A stretch of 64,000 bases of DNA. Origin: Phycisphaerae bacterium (GTDB taxonomy: Bacteria; Planctomycetota; Phycisphaerae; Tepidisphaerales; Tepidisphaeraceae). The position numbers and the translations under genes were made by a program. Shown here piece after piece: positions 36,121 through 44,317 of this stretch; position 1 is the stretch's first letter, and every line of letters begins with the position of its first letter. The stretch lies in assembly GCA_025924315.1 (NCBI GenBank), contig JAICIO010000003.1, positions 62,001 to 126,000 on the forward strand, given 5' to 3'. The notes under the pieces were generated by a model, which worked only from the letters and a program-made list of their open reading frames with translations, was not told the DNA's origin and ran no database searches.

Positions 36121-36735
36121 CTATTTTTCGCCTTGCTCCTTCGCCTCGTTCTCTGAAATCCGGCGGACGCAAACCATCGCGGCGGCGAGAAGTTGTTTGT
36201 CGCGATAAATTTTCTGAATCGCTTTCTCCGCGTCCGCCTCGTCTTTGCCTACGAGATTGATCTTCCCAGCGATCGGAAGATTGATTTCGCCTTTTTCGTC
36301 CACCTCCATCACCTCGGCCGTTTCCTGCTGTGGACCCTTCAGATCCCAGATGCGAAACTCGAGGTGGTCGCCTTTCGCAATTACCCCACATTTGATCGAT
36401 GCGTTCGCAGCAACCTCTTCACGGGTCACTTGCGCCGCGGCGGCGCGGATCAACTGCGCCTTGTTGTATGCGTTGTTCACGGCGTCCTGGACGTCGGCGA
36501 GTTTCTTGCCATTGACGTCGATCTTGCCGATGAGCGGCATGCTGATCTCGCCGTTGCCGTCCACCCGTTTCTTGAACGAAGTCTTCAGCCCTGGCCCGAT
36601 GAGGCCCGTAACCGCGATATTGAGTAAGTCATTCGTTTGCGCCGGCCCCTTCTGATCGACCGCATCGTCCGCACGTGCGACGAACACAAGCAGGGTCAGG
36701 ACGAGCAACGCAAATCGATGGAGCGTTCGATTCAT
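36121..36735 (-). CDS. secreted protein with duplicated polysaccharide-export-like domain
   Basis: 204 residues with a signal peptide (LHRFALLVLTLLVFVARA). Two homologous halves follow. The first (about 36-115) has NIAVTGLIGPG then the core GNGEISMPLIGKIDVNGKKL. The second (about 118-198) has LEFRIWDLKGP then KGEINLPIAGKINLVGKDE. Both match the Poly_export (Wza-type) N-terminal pattern. No SLBB domain or membrane barrel is present, so it is not a complete export channel. It may be a periplasmic partner or an independent binding protein. Confidence 0.8.
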   Translation of the reverse strand: MNRTLHRFALLVLTLLVFVARADDAVDQKGPAQTNDLLNIAVTGLIGPGLKTSFKKRVDGNGEISMPLIGKIDVNGKKLADVQDAVNNAYNKAQLIRAAAAQVTREEVAANASIKCGVIAKGDHLEFRIWDLKGPQQETAEVMEVDEKGEINLPIAGKINLVGKDEADAEKAIQKIYRDKQLLAAAMVCVRRISENEAKEQGEK

Positions 36736-36766
36736 GACTGCCTCCCTTTGGGTTTTGCGTGATAGG

Positions 36767-37192
36767 TCAGCGTTTCTCGCGGATCTCTTTGTATTGATCG
36801 ATGAGCGATTTTTCTTTGTCCGCGAGGACGAGCGCGGACCACTTCGTTGCGTCGGAGCGGCCTTTCGGTTCGGTGAAGGTGACGACGCGGCGCACGCGCT
36901 TTTTGGAGCGAATCACGCCTTCGGTGTACTCGGCGGAGAAAATGTAGCGATACCGTTCATCTTCGTTGCCGTAGATCAAATCGTTCACGCGGACGTCCGA
37001 CGCACCGGGCACCGGGAAACGTTCCGCGACCCGCGCCGCGAGGCGAAAGCGGTCGCCGGGGCTGTAGTGCATGTCCCAGGCGCGGGCGAGTTCGCTTAGC
37101 GCCGCACGCCGCCGCTGGCGAACAAACATCTGCGCAGCGATCGCCGCCGCAGTGATGCCGATTGTCAGGGCGAGGAAGGACGCGGGGGACAT
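36767..37192 (-). CDS. membrane-anchored protein of unknown function
   Basis: 141 residues from the ATG at 37192. The frame remains open further upstream only through a repeat and the 3' end of another gene. One N-terminal helix (about 3-21) is followed by a basic stretch (RQRRRAALSELARAWDMHY). A small domain with YRYIFSAEYTEGVIRSKKRVRRV and a charged C-terminus completes it. I recognise no family. It lies just upstream of the export-like gene on the same strand. Confidence 0.66.
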   Translation of the reverse strand: MSPASFLALTIGITAAAIAAQMFVRQRRRAALSELARAWDMHYSPGDRFRLAARVAERFPVPGASDVRVNDLIYGNEDERYRYIFSAEYTEGVIRSKKRVRRVVTFTEPKGRSDATKWSALVLADKEKSLIDQYKEIREKR

Positions 37193-37256
37193 GGTCGCAT
37201 GATCGGCCGAATGGGCGCCGGATTCAATCCGTGCACTGCAACGAAGTCTCTTTCGT

Positions 37257-37314
37257 CTAGCCGCGAGCTTGCTCGCGCATGCGCAGGCAACCGTCGCGAG
37301 CAAGCTCGCGGCTA
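37257..37314. repeat. inverted repeat, TAGCCGCGAGCTTGCTCGCG family
   Basis: Left arm CTAGCCGCGAGCTTGCTCGC (37257 on) and right arm GCGAGCAAGCTCGCGGCTA are complementary, and each arm is itself a hairpin (CGCGAGC-TT-GCTCGCG). A 16-base spacer separates them. It is built like the GTAG elements, but with TTTAG/CTAG-type feet. Confidence 0.78.
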
Positions 37315-37337
37315 AACCGGACCGCCCGCGCGCATGT

Positions 37338-38561
37338 TCACTTCCTCGGTGTCGTTGTGGGCTTCGTCGTCGCCGTGCGCGTCGTCGGCATTCCCTTCCC
37401 AACCGGCGGTGTGTAACTGATGCCGTAATCGGGGTACATCGGGCGCAGCGTATCGTCCATCCACGTCACAAATCTGCGCATGTCCTGATCTTCGAGGTTG
37501 TGGAACATCGGGCGGTAGCCTTTGACGTCCGGGTGATCGTACTCGGCGATGTCGGGCGGCAGCGCGTACTGCACGAGCAGTGAAAGGTGTCCGTTTCCGC
37601 GGTCGATCATACGGCGCTCGGTCGCGCCGAACACGCCTGGCTGCATGCTGCCGACCTTCCGCACGTATTGCGTGAGGATGTAAAAGTTCGTGTACGACAC
37701 CGCCTCGGCGTTGTCGGTGAGCGTGTAAAGGATGAAGTTCCCACCGTTCGGCCCGCCGTGGCAACCACTGGTCGCGCAGCCGGTCATAATCAGCGGCTGG
37801 ATGAGATTGCGATAATCGCGAATGGACGCGGGATCGGACAGCACCTTCACATCGTCCGAAAGATGCACGCCCTCGGGGTAGTTGCCATCCAGGATCGACA
37901 GTGCCTGATCGAGCGGCCGCATCGCGTTGACGGTGCCGATCTCCATGTTCATCAGCGTCGCGTAACGCTTCTTCACATCATTGGTGAAGTTGAAGCGAAC
38001 GCCGTTGTCCGTCGCACGCAATTCTTCCTGCCGGATCTTGTTGATCTCGTTGGCGCTGAGCAGCTTCCGATCCGACTGGGGTGAAGCCTTCGCCATCGCT
38101 TGTGCGTTTGCTCCGATCGTCAACGTCGACGGCTGCGTCGATTTCACGCGCTCCATGCGGATCTGGCTGCGCACGGTCTCGAGCAGGTCCTGCGCTTCTT
38201 TATTTTTCGGATCGATGCCGAGCGCCTGTTCGAGGGCCTGGCGGGACAGATCGTATTGCTCCTGATCGAACGCCCAGCGCGCAAGGCGGATCCGTCCATC
38301 GACGTCCTTCGCGTCGAGTTTCGCCATCCGATCGTTGAACTCGTCGAGGACGTTGTCGTGGTATTCGATCTTGCTGATGTCGTCGCGGCTGAGGTGCGTT
38401 TCCCCGCCGTGGATGGTCACGACAACGGACTGCGCGTCCTTCTCCTGCACGTCGCCTTCGTAGGTGTGGCCGTCCTTCATGGTGACGACCCCGGGCTTGG
38501 CGAGGAGAACCGATGTGACAAGACCCACAGTAGCAAAAGCAACGAGTCGCCAGCGAACCAT
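37338..38561 (-). CDS. secreted protein with atypical CX4CH haem-like motif
   Basis: 407 residues from the ATG at 38561, which has AGGAG seven bases upstream; a further ATG at 38591 lacks this. A signal segment (WRLVAFATVGLVTSVLLA) precedes a small beta domain (about 25-70, MKDGHTYEGDVQEK...IHGGETHLSRDDISKIEY). A TPR-like helical pair follows (about 90-130). The C-terminal domain contains CATSGCHGG (Cys262, Cys267, His268), a CX4CH rather than CX2CH arrangement, in a context (LIMTG...GGPNGGNF) typical of planctomycete cytochrome-like proteins. Several methionines further on could be the axial ligand. Function unknown. Confidence 0.78.
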   Translation of the reverse strand: MVRWRLVAFATVGLVTSVLLAKPGVVTMKDGHTYEGDVQEKDAQSVVVTIHGGETHLSRDDISKIEYHDNVLDEFNDRMAKLDAKDVDGRIRLARWAFDQEQYDLSRQALEQALGIDPKNKEAQDLLETVRSQIRMERVKSTQPSTLTIGANAQAMAKASPQSDRKLLSANEINKIRQEELRATDNGVRFNFTNDVKKRYATLMNMEIGTVNAMRPLDQALSILDGNYPEGVHLSDDVKVLSDPASIRDYRNLIQPLIMTGCATSGCHGGPNGGNFILYTLTDNAEAVSYTNFYILTQYVRKVGSMQPGVFGATERRMIDRGNGHLSLLVQYALPPDIAEYDHPDVKGYRPMFHNLEDQDMRRFVTWMDDTLRPMYPDYGISYTPPVGKGMPTTRTATTKPTTTPRK

Positions 38562-38645
38562 AAGGTGTCTCCTCAGCAGTGCATACGCCATGGTACGGGA
38601 CTGCTTGGAAAACCGGCAAGTTCGTTTGTTTGACGCGTCAGGCGC

Positions 38646-40724
38646 TTACGGTTTCGTCGCTAATTTGGGTGCTTGCGAGGTCGTGCTCGGCCTTGTGGAC
38701 GGTTCGGACGTGCTCTGCGTCGTCGAAGGCTGCGTGGTCAGCATGTAAAGCCGCTCGCGGGCCCGCATGAAGTTGGGGTTCATCCCCAGCGCCCGCAAGA
38801 AATGCTGCTTGGCTTCATCTTTCTTCCCCTCCGCCGTCAGCGCGACGCCCCAGTTCGTCTCCGCGATGGGTGTGGGGAGCGTTTCGACCGACTTTTGGAA
38901 ATTGTCGATCGCCTTGGCCGGCTCGTTCAGGATGCCGTAAACGTTTCCGAGGTTGAAATAGTACAACGCGATCTTGGATTGCCGCTCGATCTTGTCGGAA
39001 TCCGTTTTCGGTTGCGGCGAGTTGATGACGTCATTCAGTGCGTTGTGATAGTACTTGGCCGCCTCATCGAACTTCTTCTGCGCGAGCATCGAGTTGCCGA
39101 GATTGAACTGCGTCATCGGATCGTTCGGCTGGATGCGCGCGGAGACGAGATAATGTTCCATGCTGATGCGATCCGCCTCTGAAGCGAGATCGAGGCTGCG
39201 GCGGTAGATCTCTTCATTTCGCTCCGCGAGGGCGCGCTGCGCGGCGTGGCGATACTGCTCGGCCTTGCCCGACCAGATCTCGCCAAGTGAATTGTTTCCC
39301 GCGACGCTATCCGGGTTCACCGCGACGGCGTGATCGAACATCGTTTCGCTGTCGGCCCACGTGCGCACCTGCCGAAAACTCAGCACCGCCAGCACCAGCA
39401 CAATCGCCGCGCCAACGCGCAGCCACACGTCGCTGTTCAATTGAGCGAGCGCGCCCGCGAAGATGATCGAGACGCCCAGCATCGCGACGTAGACGTAGTG
39501 ATCGGTGACGGTCGAGAAAATCTGGAAGTCGAAGCGAACGAGCCCGAGCACCGGAAGAACCGCCAGCGCGAAAAGCAACGAACCGATCGCGAGCCAGCGG
39601 AACTTGCGATACGTCGCGAGGCTGATGAGCGCCAGCGCGACCGGAATGATCCAGGTCCAAAACCGCTGCGCGCTGTGCAAGAGCCAACTCGGATTTCGTC
39701 CATAATCAATCGCGAGCTTGAGCGGAAAGAGGACCTTTCCGACGTACCACGCGAGCGCATCGAGCGCAACCAGCGGACGCGCCGCGAGCGGCGAATACGC
39801 GTGTTCCGCGGGCTGAAAACGCCATCCGAGCAGGATGATCGGGATGCTCAGGGCCAGCCACAGCACAAACGGTTTGACCGCATCGACCAAGCGCCGCCGG
39901 GCGACGAACAGATCGAGCACGATCGCGAGCAGCGGAATCGCGACCGCCTGCGGCTTGGCGAGCATCGCCAGTACGAAGCAGATGGTTCCGATGATGTACG
40001 ATCCGATCGGCGAAAGATGCAGCTCGATCGGCTCGGGCTCAGCTTCCGTCGGCGCCGCGCCCGCTTCAGCGGTCGCGCTCGTTTCCGCAACGGGCGGCGC
40101 CGGTACGGGTTCGATCACGCGCGGAGGCTCGGATAATGGCTCGAGATTCTCCGACTGAATTCCTTGCGCGTATCGCAAATATTGCCAGAGCGCAACGAGT
40201 CCCAGCGCCCCGCCCAAAACATCTTTCATCCCCGAAATCCACGCGACGCTTTCCACTTGTAATGGATGAACCGCGAACAGCGCTGCCCCCGCGACGCAGA
40301 TCCATTCGTTGTCGAATATCCGCCGCAGGATCATCAGCACCACGAGCGCCGCGCCGACGTGAAAAATCACGTTGATGGCGTGGAACGTCATCGGGTTGAG
40401 CGTGACGCCGGTATCCGGATCAGGGGTATCCGTGTGCGCCTGCGACGATAAAGCTCCCCACACCGTGTACGTCAGCGGCGCGTACAGATCCATGTGCGGC
40501 CCGAGCCAGTAGCGGCCGATGTTCACGCTCTCGCCCGGCGGCGGATTGAAGTCCGGGTTTCGTGCCAGGGTCTTGTAATCGTCCCAGCTGAGGAATTCGT
40601 AGGTGACGGTCGGGATAAACACGAGCACGGCGAGCGCCGCCACGATCAACGCCCCAACCACTCGCGGATTCATCGGCGCAGATTCCGCCGCCACAGGCTC
40701 AATAGGTGTCGTTTGGTCTGTCAC
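38646..40724 (-). CDS. TMTC-like TPR membrane protein (predicted glycosyltransferase-fold)
   Basis: 692 residues from a GTG at 40724. The N-terminal two thirds have about ten helices. The first luminal loop has FLSWDDYKTLARNP, where the DD pair is the usual catalytic-type motif of GT-C enzymes, and AVHPLQVESVAWISGMKDVL matches the TMTC/O-mannosyltransferase-like family. An acidic Pro/Ala loop (about 195-230) sits between helices. The C-terminal third has TPR repeats (FNLGNSMLAQKKFDEAAKYY, YFNLGNVYGILNEPAKAID). It probably glycosylates or processes envelope proteins, but the substrate is unknown. It ends with a Thr/Ser-rich tail. Confidence 0.85.
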   Translation of the reverse strand: MTDQTTPIEPVAAESAPMNPRVVGALIVAALAVLVFIPTVTYEFLSWDDYKTLARNPDFNPPPGESVNIGRYWLGPHMDLYAPLTYTVWGALSSQAHTDTPDPDTGVTLNPMTFHAINVIFHVGAALVVLMILRRIFDNEWICVAGAALFAVHPLQVESVAWISGMKDVLGGALGLVALWQYLRYAQGIQSENLEPLSEPPRVIEPVPAPPVAETSATAEAGAAPTEAEPEPIELHLSPIGSYIIGTICFVLAMLAKPQAVAIPLLAIVLDLFVARRRLVDAVKPFVLWLALSIPIILLGWRFQPAEHAYSPLAARPLVALDALAWYVGKVLFPLKLAIDYGRNPSWLLHSAQRFWTWIIPVALALISLATYRKFRWLAIGSLLFALAVLPVLGLVRFDFQIFSTVTDHYVYVAMLGVSIIFAGALAQLNSDVWLRVGAAIVLVLAVLSFRQVRTWADSETMFDHAVAVNPDSVAGNNSLGEIWSGKAEQYRHAAQRALAERNEEIYRRSLDLASEADRISMEHYLVSARIQPNDPMTQFNLGNSMLAQKKFDEAAKYYHNALNDVINSPQPKTDSDKIERQSKIALYYFNLGNVYGILNEPAKAIDNFQKSVETLPTPIAETNWGVALTAEGKKDEAKQHFLRALGMNPNFMRARERLYMLTTQPSTTQSTSEPSTRPSTTSQAPKLATKP

Positions 40725-40786
40725 AGGGTGGATTAATCTAGCGGGGGTGGGCTAAAGGGCAACAGACGGCTCATTGTGGAATTGTC

Positions 40787-40865
40787 CTCGTAGGGTCCGC
40801 TTCAGCGGACCGGTTATTCGCCTTTCGTTCAAAAGTAACCGGTCCGCTGAAGCGGACCCTACGAG
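40787..40865. repeat. GTAG-type REP pair, GGTCCGC stem subfamily
   Basis: Perfect outer arms CTCGTAGGGTCCGC...GCGGACCCTACGAG. Each arm is GTAG plus GGTCCGC-TTCA-GCGGACC. The inner spacer ends share CCGGTTA(TT) and (AG)TAACCGG. Another copy is at 61135-61211 and a half copy at 517-575. Confidence 0.9.
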
Positions 40866-40881
40866 GGGATCAAACTACGTG

Positions 40882-42015
40882 TCATAAGAGCGGCCGCACC
40901 CTTCCATCACCATGCCCTGATGCCTTTCCCCACACACCGGGCAAAGTTTTGCCACAACTTGGACATGCACCGTCCGCGCCAACGCGGTTCTCACGGACGC
41001 GGAAGCTGAAGCGCTCGATCACCGTCGCATTGCAGTGATGACAGCGGGTGTTTTCCCACTCGCCAACCTGGCCGGGGAGATTGCCGGGGTAGAGGTATTT
41101 CATCCCCGCCTGCTGGCCGAACTCGACGATCTTCATCAGATCATCCGCCCGCGTCTGGCGAAAGCCGTCCGTCATTTTGTAGTCCGGATGAAACGCCGTG
41201 ATGTGCCATGGCATCAGCGGATCGACGGACCCCAAGAACTCCGCCATCGCCTTCAGCTCATCGGGATTGTCATTGAACCCCGGAACGAGCAGCGTAACGA
41301 TCTCGACCCAGAAGCCGCGCTCTTTCAGCATGCGAATGGTGCTGACAACGTTCTCGAGTACCCCGCCGAGCTGTCGATACGCCTTGTCGTTGAACGCTTT
41401 CAGATCGACCTTGTACGCATCAACGTGCGGGCGGATGAAGTCGAGCACCTGCGGCGTTCCGTTGCCGTTGGAAATGTACGCACAGCGCAATCCGCGCGAG
41501 CGCGCTTCCTTGAACACATCGACGGCCCACTCGCTCGTAATGAGCGGTTCGTTGTAGCTCGACGCGACAACCGGCGCCCCGTTCTCAATCGCCAGATCCA
41601 CGAGCTGCTTCGGCGTCGTAAACTTCGGCGCCGCGATCGCATCCGCGTCGCGAAGCATCTGGCTCGTCACCCAGTTCTGGCAATATCCGCAATGATAATC
41701 GCACCCGAGCATGCCAAACGTGAGCGCATCGCTCCCCGGCAAGACATGAAAGAACGGCTTCTTTTCAATCGGATCGCATGCCAGCGCTCCCACATACCCA
41801 TGCGGAACAAGCAGCGTCCCATCCTCGTTGAACCGCACGCGACAAACCCCGTCGCGGCCGGGCTTCACAAGGCACCGATGCCCACAAGCAAAACACTGCA
41901 CCGCCCCATCCGCCTTGTGCTCGATCAGCGCTTCCGACGCCGGAACGCTGTACTGATGCAGCATCTCTTTGAGAGACTGCAGCCGCTGTTTGTCGTTGAG
42001 GACTTCGAGGGGCAT
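40882..42015 (-). CDS. amrS: AmmeMemoRadiSam system radical SAM enzyme
   Basis: 377 residues. The radical SAM cluster motif CDYHCGYC is at 105-112 (CX3CX2C). An N-terminal zinc-ribbon-like CFACGHRC...GVC precedes it (41-58), and YVGALACDPIEKKPFFHVLPG is the family signature. A second zinc ribbon (CHHC...CPSCG) closes the protein at about 331-357. Family members act with AMMECR1 and Memo-domain proteins in an uncharacterised radical modification. Those partner genes are not in this window. Confidence 0.94.
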   Translation of the reverse strand: MPLEVLNDKQRLQSLKEMLHQYSVPASEALIEHKADGAVQCFACGHRCLVKPGRDGVCRVRFNEDGTLLVPHGYVGALACDPIEKKPFFHVLPGSDALTFGMLGCDYHCGYCQNWVTSQMLRDADAIAAPKFTTPKQLVDLAIENGAPVVASSYNEPLITSEWAVDVFKEARSRGLRCAYISNGNGTPQVLDFIRPHVDAYKVDLKAFNDKAYRQLGGVLENVVSTIRMLKERGFWVEIVTLLVPGFNDNPDELKAMAEFLGSVDPLMPWHITAFHPDYKMTDGFRQTRADDLMKIVEFGQQAGMKYLYPGNLPGQVGEWENTRCHHCNATVIERFSFRVRENRVGADGACPSCGKTLPGVWGKASGHGDGRVRPLL

Positions 42016-42078
42016 GTCTATTCAATGATAGTCCAGCCGCGCCAACTCGAACTTCACTTTTTCGAAGAAATCTCGCGA

Positions 42079-42465
42079 TTAACGCGAGCGGCCCGAAATT
42101 GCTTTTTCGAGAAGTGCCACGTTTTTCAGGTTGGATTTGTAGGCCACGTCAAACGCATCCCCGACGATGGGCAGCAACCCGCCGAAGTAGTCGATCGCCA
42201 GATTCGCCAGCATCCGGTACTCCAATCGCTTCCCCAGCCCATGCTTTCTCGCCAGATGAACCGGATACATTCCCGCCAGCATCGTGATCGTATCTCCCAC
42301 GATCGGCAAAAGCCCCACAATCGCATCGAGCCCAAACTTGATCCCCGCGAAACTGAACTGCGAGTCCAACAGTGTGGCCAGCAACCGAGCCTTCGCCAGA
42401 TCCGCCTCCAGATCCAGCACCCGCTCCGCCCCCACGCGTCGCACATCAACGGTGATTGTTTCCAT
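42079..42465 (-). CDS. DUF4112 family protein
   Basis: 128 residues. The family blocks are clear: LATLLDSQFSFAG then KFGLDAIVGLLPIVGDT (about 43-59), and a repeat of the same pattern, DYFGGLLPIVGDAFDVAYKSN (about 92-112). The two GLLPIVGD segments are probably membrane-associated hairpins. Function unknown. A 12-base direct repeat (TTTCCATAGTTA at 42459 and 42528) brackets the gap just upstream of its start. Confidence 0.88.
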   Translation of the reverse strand: METITVDVRRVGAERVLDLEADLAKARLLATLLDSQFSFAGIKFGLDAIVGLLPIVGDTITMLAGMYPVHLARKHGLGKRLEYRMLANLAIDYFGGLLPIVGDAFDVAYKSNLKNVALLEKAISGRSR

Positions 42466-42536
42466 AGTTAGTAATACGAAACTTATCGCCGAGGGTTACA
42501 ACCCCGTCGTTATAACTTCGCACGTTCTTTCCATAG

Positions 42537-43127
42537 TTATCCGGTTGCGAGATGATTCGCGTGGTAACGCCAAAACTCTTCAACCGACGTACACCCACCA
42601 GACAGCACAGCCGTATAGATGTCGTGACTCGTTACCGAGTTTCGATACTCCGGGTGACGACAGACCTCGTTCTTGATCACTAACGCACTCTGCCTTGATC
42701 GCTCCGTCATTTCCGCAGCCAGTCGCTCGCAGTAAACCATGCGCTCTTCGCAGAGCTCAGGCGAAACACCCCACACGTCAATCTTCCATCCGCCTGCGTC
42801 TAATGGCTTCGTGTGGATCGCGAGGTAAAACCCTCGAACACCTTCGGTCGCTGGAAAGTTCAGATGATCGGTGTATGAAGCTTTCCTTGGCGACAGTGCG
42901 ACGACTAACTGACGCCCCACATCGAGGAAGGCCCGTACCGTTACGTCCGGCATCGCAAGATAAATGTCCAGATCGCGCCAGGTCATGAGCCGCATCGCAT
43001 AGCTGCCGCTGATGTGCGGTTCCCCATGTTCGCGCAGAATGTTGAGCACGCCGTGCCGAGCGAGAAGCCCATCGGCTTCGGCTCGGAGCGAACAATCCTG
43101 CTCGATGAGTTCAGCCGGCGTCATCAC
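42537..43127 (-). CDS. nucleotidyltransferase-fold protein (predicted)
   Basis: 196 residues from the ATG at 43127. The stretch ISGSYAMRLMTWRDLDIYLAM (about 40-60) matches the G-S-x(n)-DxD pattern of the polymerase-beta-like nucleotidyltransferase fold. Downstream strands (FYLAIHTKPLDAGGWKIDVWGV) supply a further acidic residue. No known subfamily is recognised, so targets could be small molecules, tRNA or protein. Its start codon overlaps the ankyrin-gene stop (TGA inside ATGA), implying coupled translation. Confidence 0.65.
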   Translation of the reverse strand: MMTPAELIEQDCSLRAEADGLLARHGVLNILREHGEPHISGSYAMRLMTWRDLDIYLAMPDVTVRAFLDVGRQLVVALSPRKASYTDHLNFPATEGVRGFYLAIHTKPLDAGGWKIDVWGVSPELCEERMVYCERLAAEMTERSRQSALVIKNEVCRHPEYRNSVTSHDIYTAVLSGGCTSVEEFWRYHANHLATG

Positions 43128-43825
43128 GTCGCCCCACCCAATAACCCCCGCACCCAGTCGCTCCGCACCGCCTCGCGCACACGCGTTCCTTTCCCATCCT
43201 GATCACTCACGCGCGCCCCGCGCTCCAGGAGCAACCGAATAATCCCCGTCTGCTGCGCGCGGGCCCGCTCCGATCCACTTCCGCTCGCCCCCGTATTGTG
43301 CACCGCCAAATGCAACGGCGTCGAACCCGCCCCGTTCCGCAACCTCACATCCGCCCCACCGTCCGAGAGCGCCCGCACCGCGGCGAGCGAGCGCGTCCGC
43401 ACCGCGCGATGCAGCGGCGCGACGCCGTTCTTATCCACCGCATTCGCGTCCGCCCCCGCCGACAACAAATACTCAATCATCCGCCCCTGCGCCGTCGGCT
43501 CCCATCGCCCCGCATCCGCCGCATAATGAATCGCCTGCGCCCCGCGCCGATTCCTCGCCGAAACCTCCGCCCCGTTCTCCACCAACAACTTTGCGATCGA
43601 AAGATAAAACCCCGCCGCCGCCAGATGCAACGCCGTATCCCCCGCGTAAAGGTAATGCCCTACTTCTTTGAAGAAGAAGCTCGTCGAATCCTGACGGGTA
43701 GCACCAACGCACGCGGCCATCGTCGCCAACTCCGGCTCCGCCTTCAGGGCGCGCACGACTTCTCCCACGTCGCCTTTCACGACCACGCGTACGAAATCCA
43801 GGAAGTTCGACTTCGCCTGAGCCAT
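43124..43825 (-). CDS. ankyrin repeat protein
   Basis: 233 residues from the ATG at 43825; the upstream continuation is Arg/Ser-rich and antisense to another gene. Four ankyrin repeats are visible: DTALHLAAAGFYLSIAKLLVENGAEV, QAIHYAADAGRW...YLLSAGADA, VAPLHRAVRTRSLAAVRALSDGGADV and TPLHLAVHN...LLLERGARV, at roughly 73-215 (blocks are abbreviated). It is a cytoplasmic protein-binding scaffold. It overlaps the nucleotidyltransferase gene, suggesting one functional unit. Confidence 0.85.
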   Translation of the reverse strand: MAQAKSNFLDFVRVVVKGDVGEVVRALKAEPELATMAACVGATRQDSTSFFFKEVGHYLYAGDTALHLAAAGFYLSIAKLLVENGAEVSARNRRGAQAIHYAADAGRWEPTAQGRMIEYLLSAGADANAVDKNGVAPLHRAVRTRSLAAVRALSDGGADVRLRNGAGSTPLHLAVHNTGASGSGSERARAQQTGIIRLLLERGARVSDQDGKGTRVREAVRSDWVRGLLGGAT

Positions 43826-43853
43826 GCGCGACTGCTCCACTGAGCACTGTGAT

Positions 43854-44177
43854 TTAATCCGGCTTTGCCTGCTCCCGAATCCGATCCAGCAGGTCGTAGA
43901 TATCCTGCATCTTCTCCGAAGCGGGCGGATATCCGAAGTGATTGTGCCGCCGGTACTCCAGGAACAAACAAGCACGCAGATCGGAAAGCGTCTTGCAGTC
44001 CCGCCGATGATTTGCGACCTCCGCGCACGGTGAAACAGCGCCCATCTGCATGTATTCGTTGAACGTCTGTGCGAAGCGCACCACTCTCGACCAGTCCGCG
44101 TCTCGCGGCGGAACGTCCGATCGCCGCAGCGCCTCATTCGGTATCGGATTCGCCATTGGCATAAGGCAATAGTTCAT
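43854..44177 (-). CDS. hypothetical protein
   Basis: 107 residues from the ATG at 44177; ATG codons at 44162 and 44156 are also in frame and none has a clear ribosome binding site. The protein is soluble, with a conserved-looking central helix (LSDLRACLFLEYRRHNHFGYPP) and Arg/Asp-rich ends. I recognise no family. It is followed after 28 bases by the ankyrin gene, in the same direction. Confidence 0.55.
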   Translation of the reverse strand: MNYCLMPMANPIPNEALRRSDVPPRDADWSRVVRFAQTFNEYMQMGAVSPCAEVANHRRDCKTLSDLRACLFLEYRRHNHFGYPPASEKMQDIYDLLDRIREQAKPD

Positions 44178-44198
44178 CGTTGATCTAACGCGAGGAAC

Positions 44199-44256
44199 CG
44201 AGGTCCGGCTGTGCCCGACTCCATTGATGCGTCAAAGATGTCCGGCAGAGCCAAAC
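44199..44256. repeat. decayed GTAG-type REP pair
   Basis: AGGTCCGGCTGTGCCCGAC and TGTCCGGCAGAGCCAAACC match the two arms of 8108-8168 with several substitutions. The outer GTA feet are lost, and the stems no longer pair perfectly. Confidence 0.6.
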
Positions 44257-44317
44257 CAACCGACTACAGGCTTGAATTAGGTCGCGGCCCATCAGATCCT
44301 CGCGGTGTTGAACCAAT

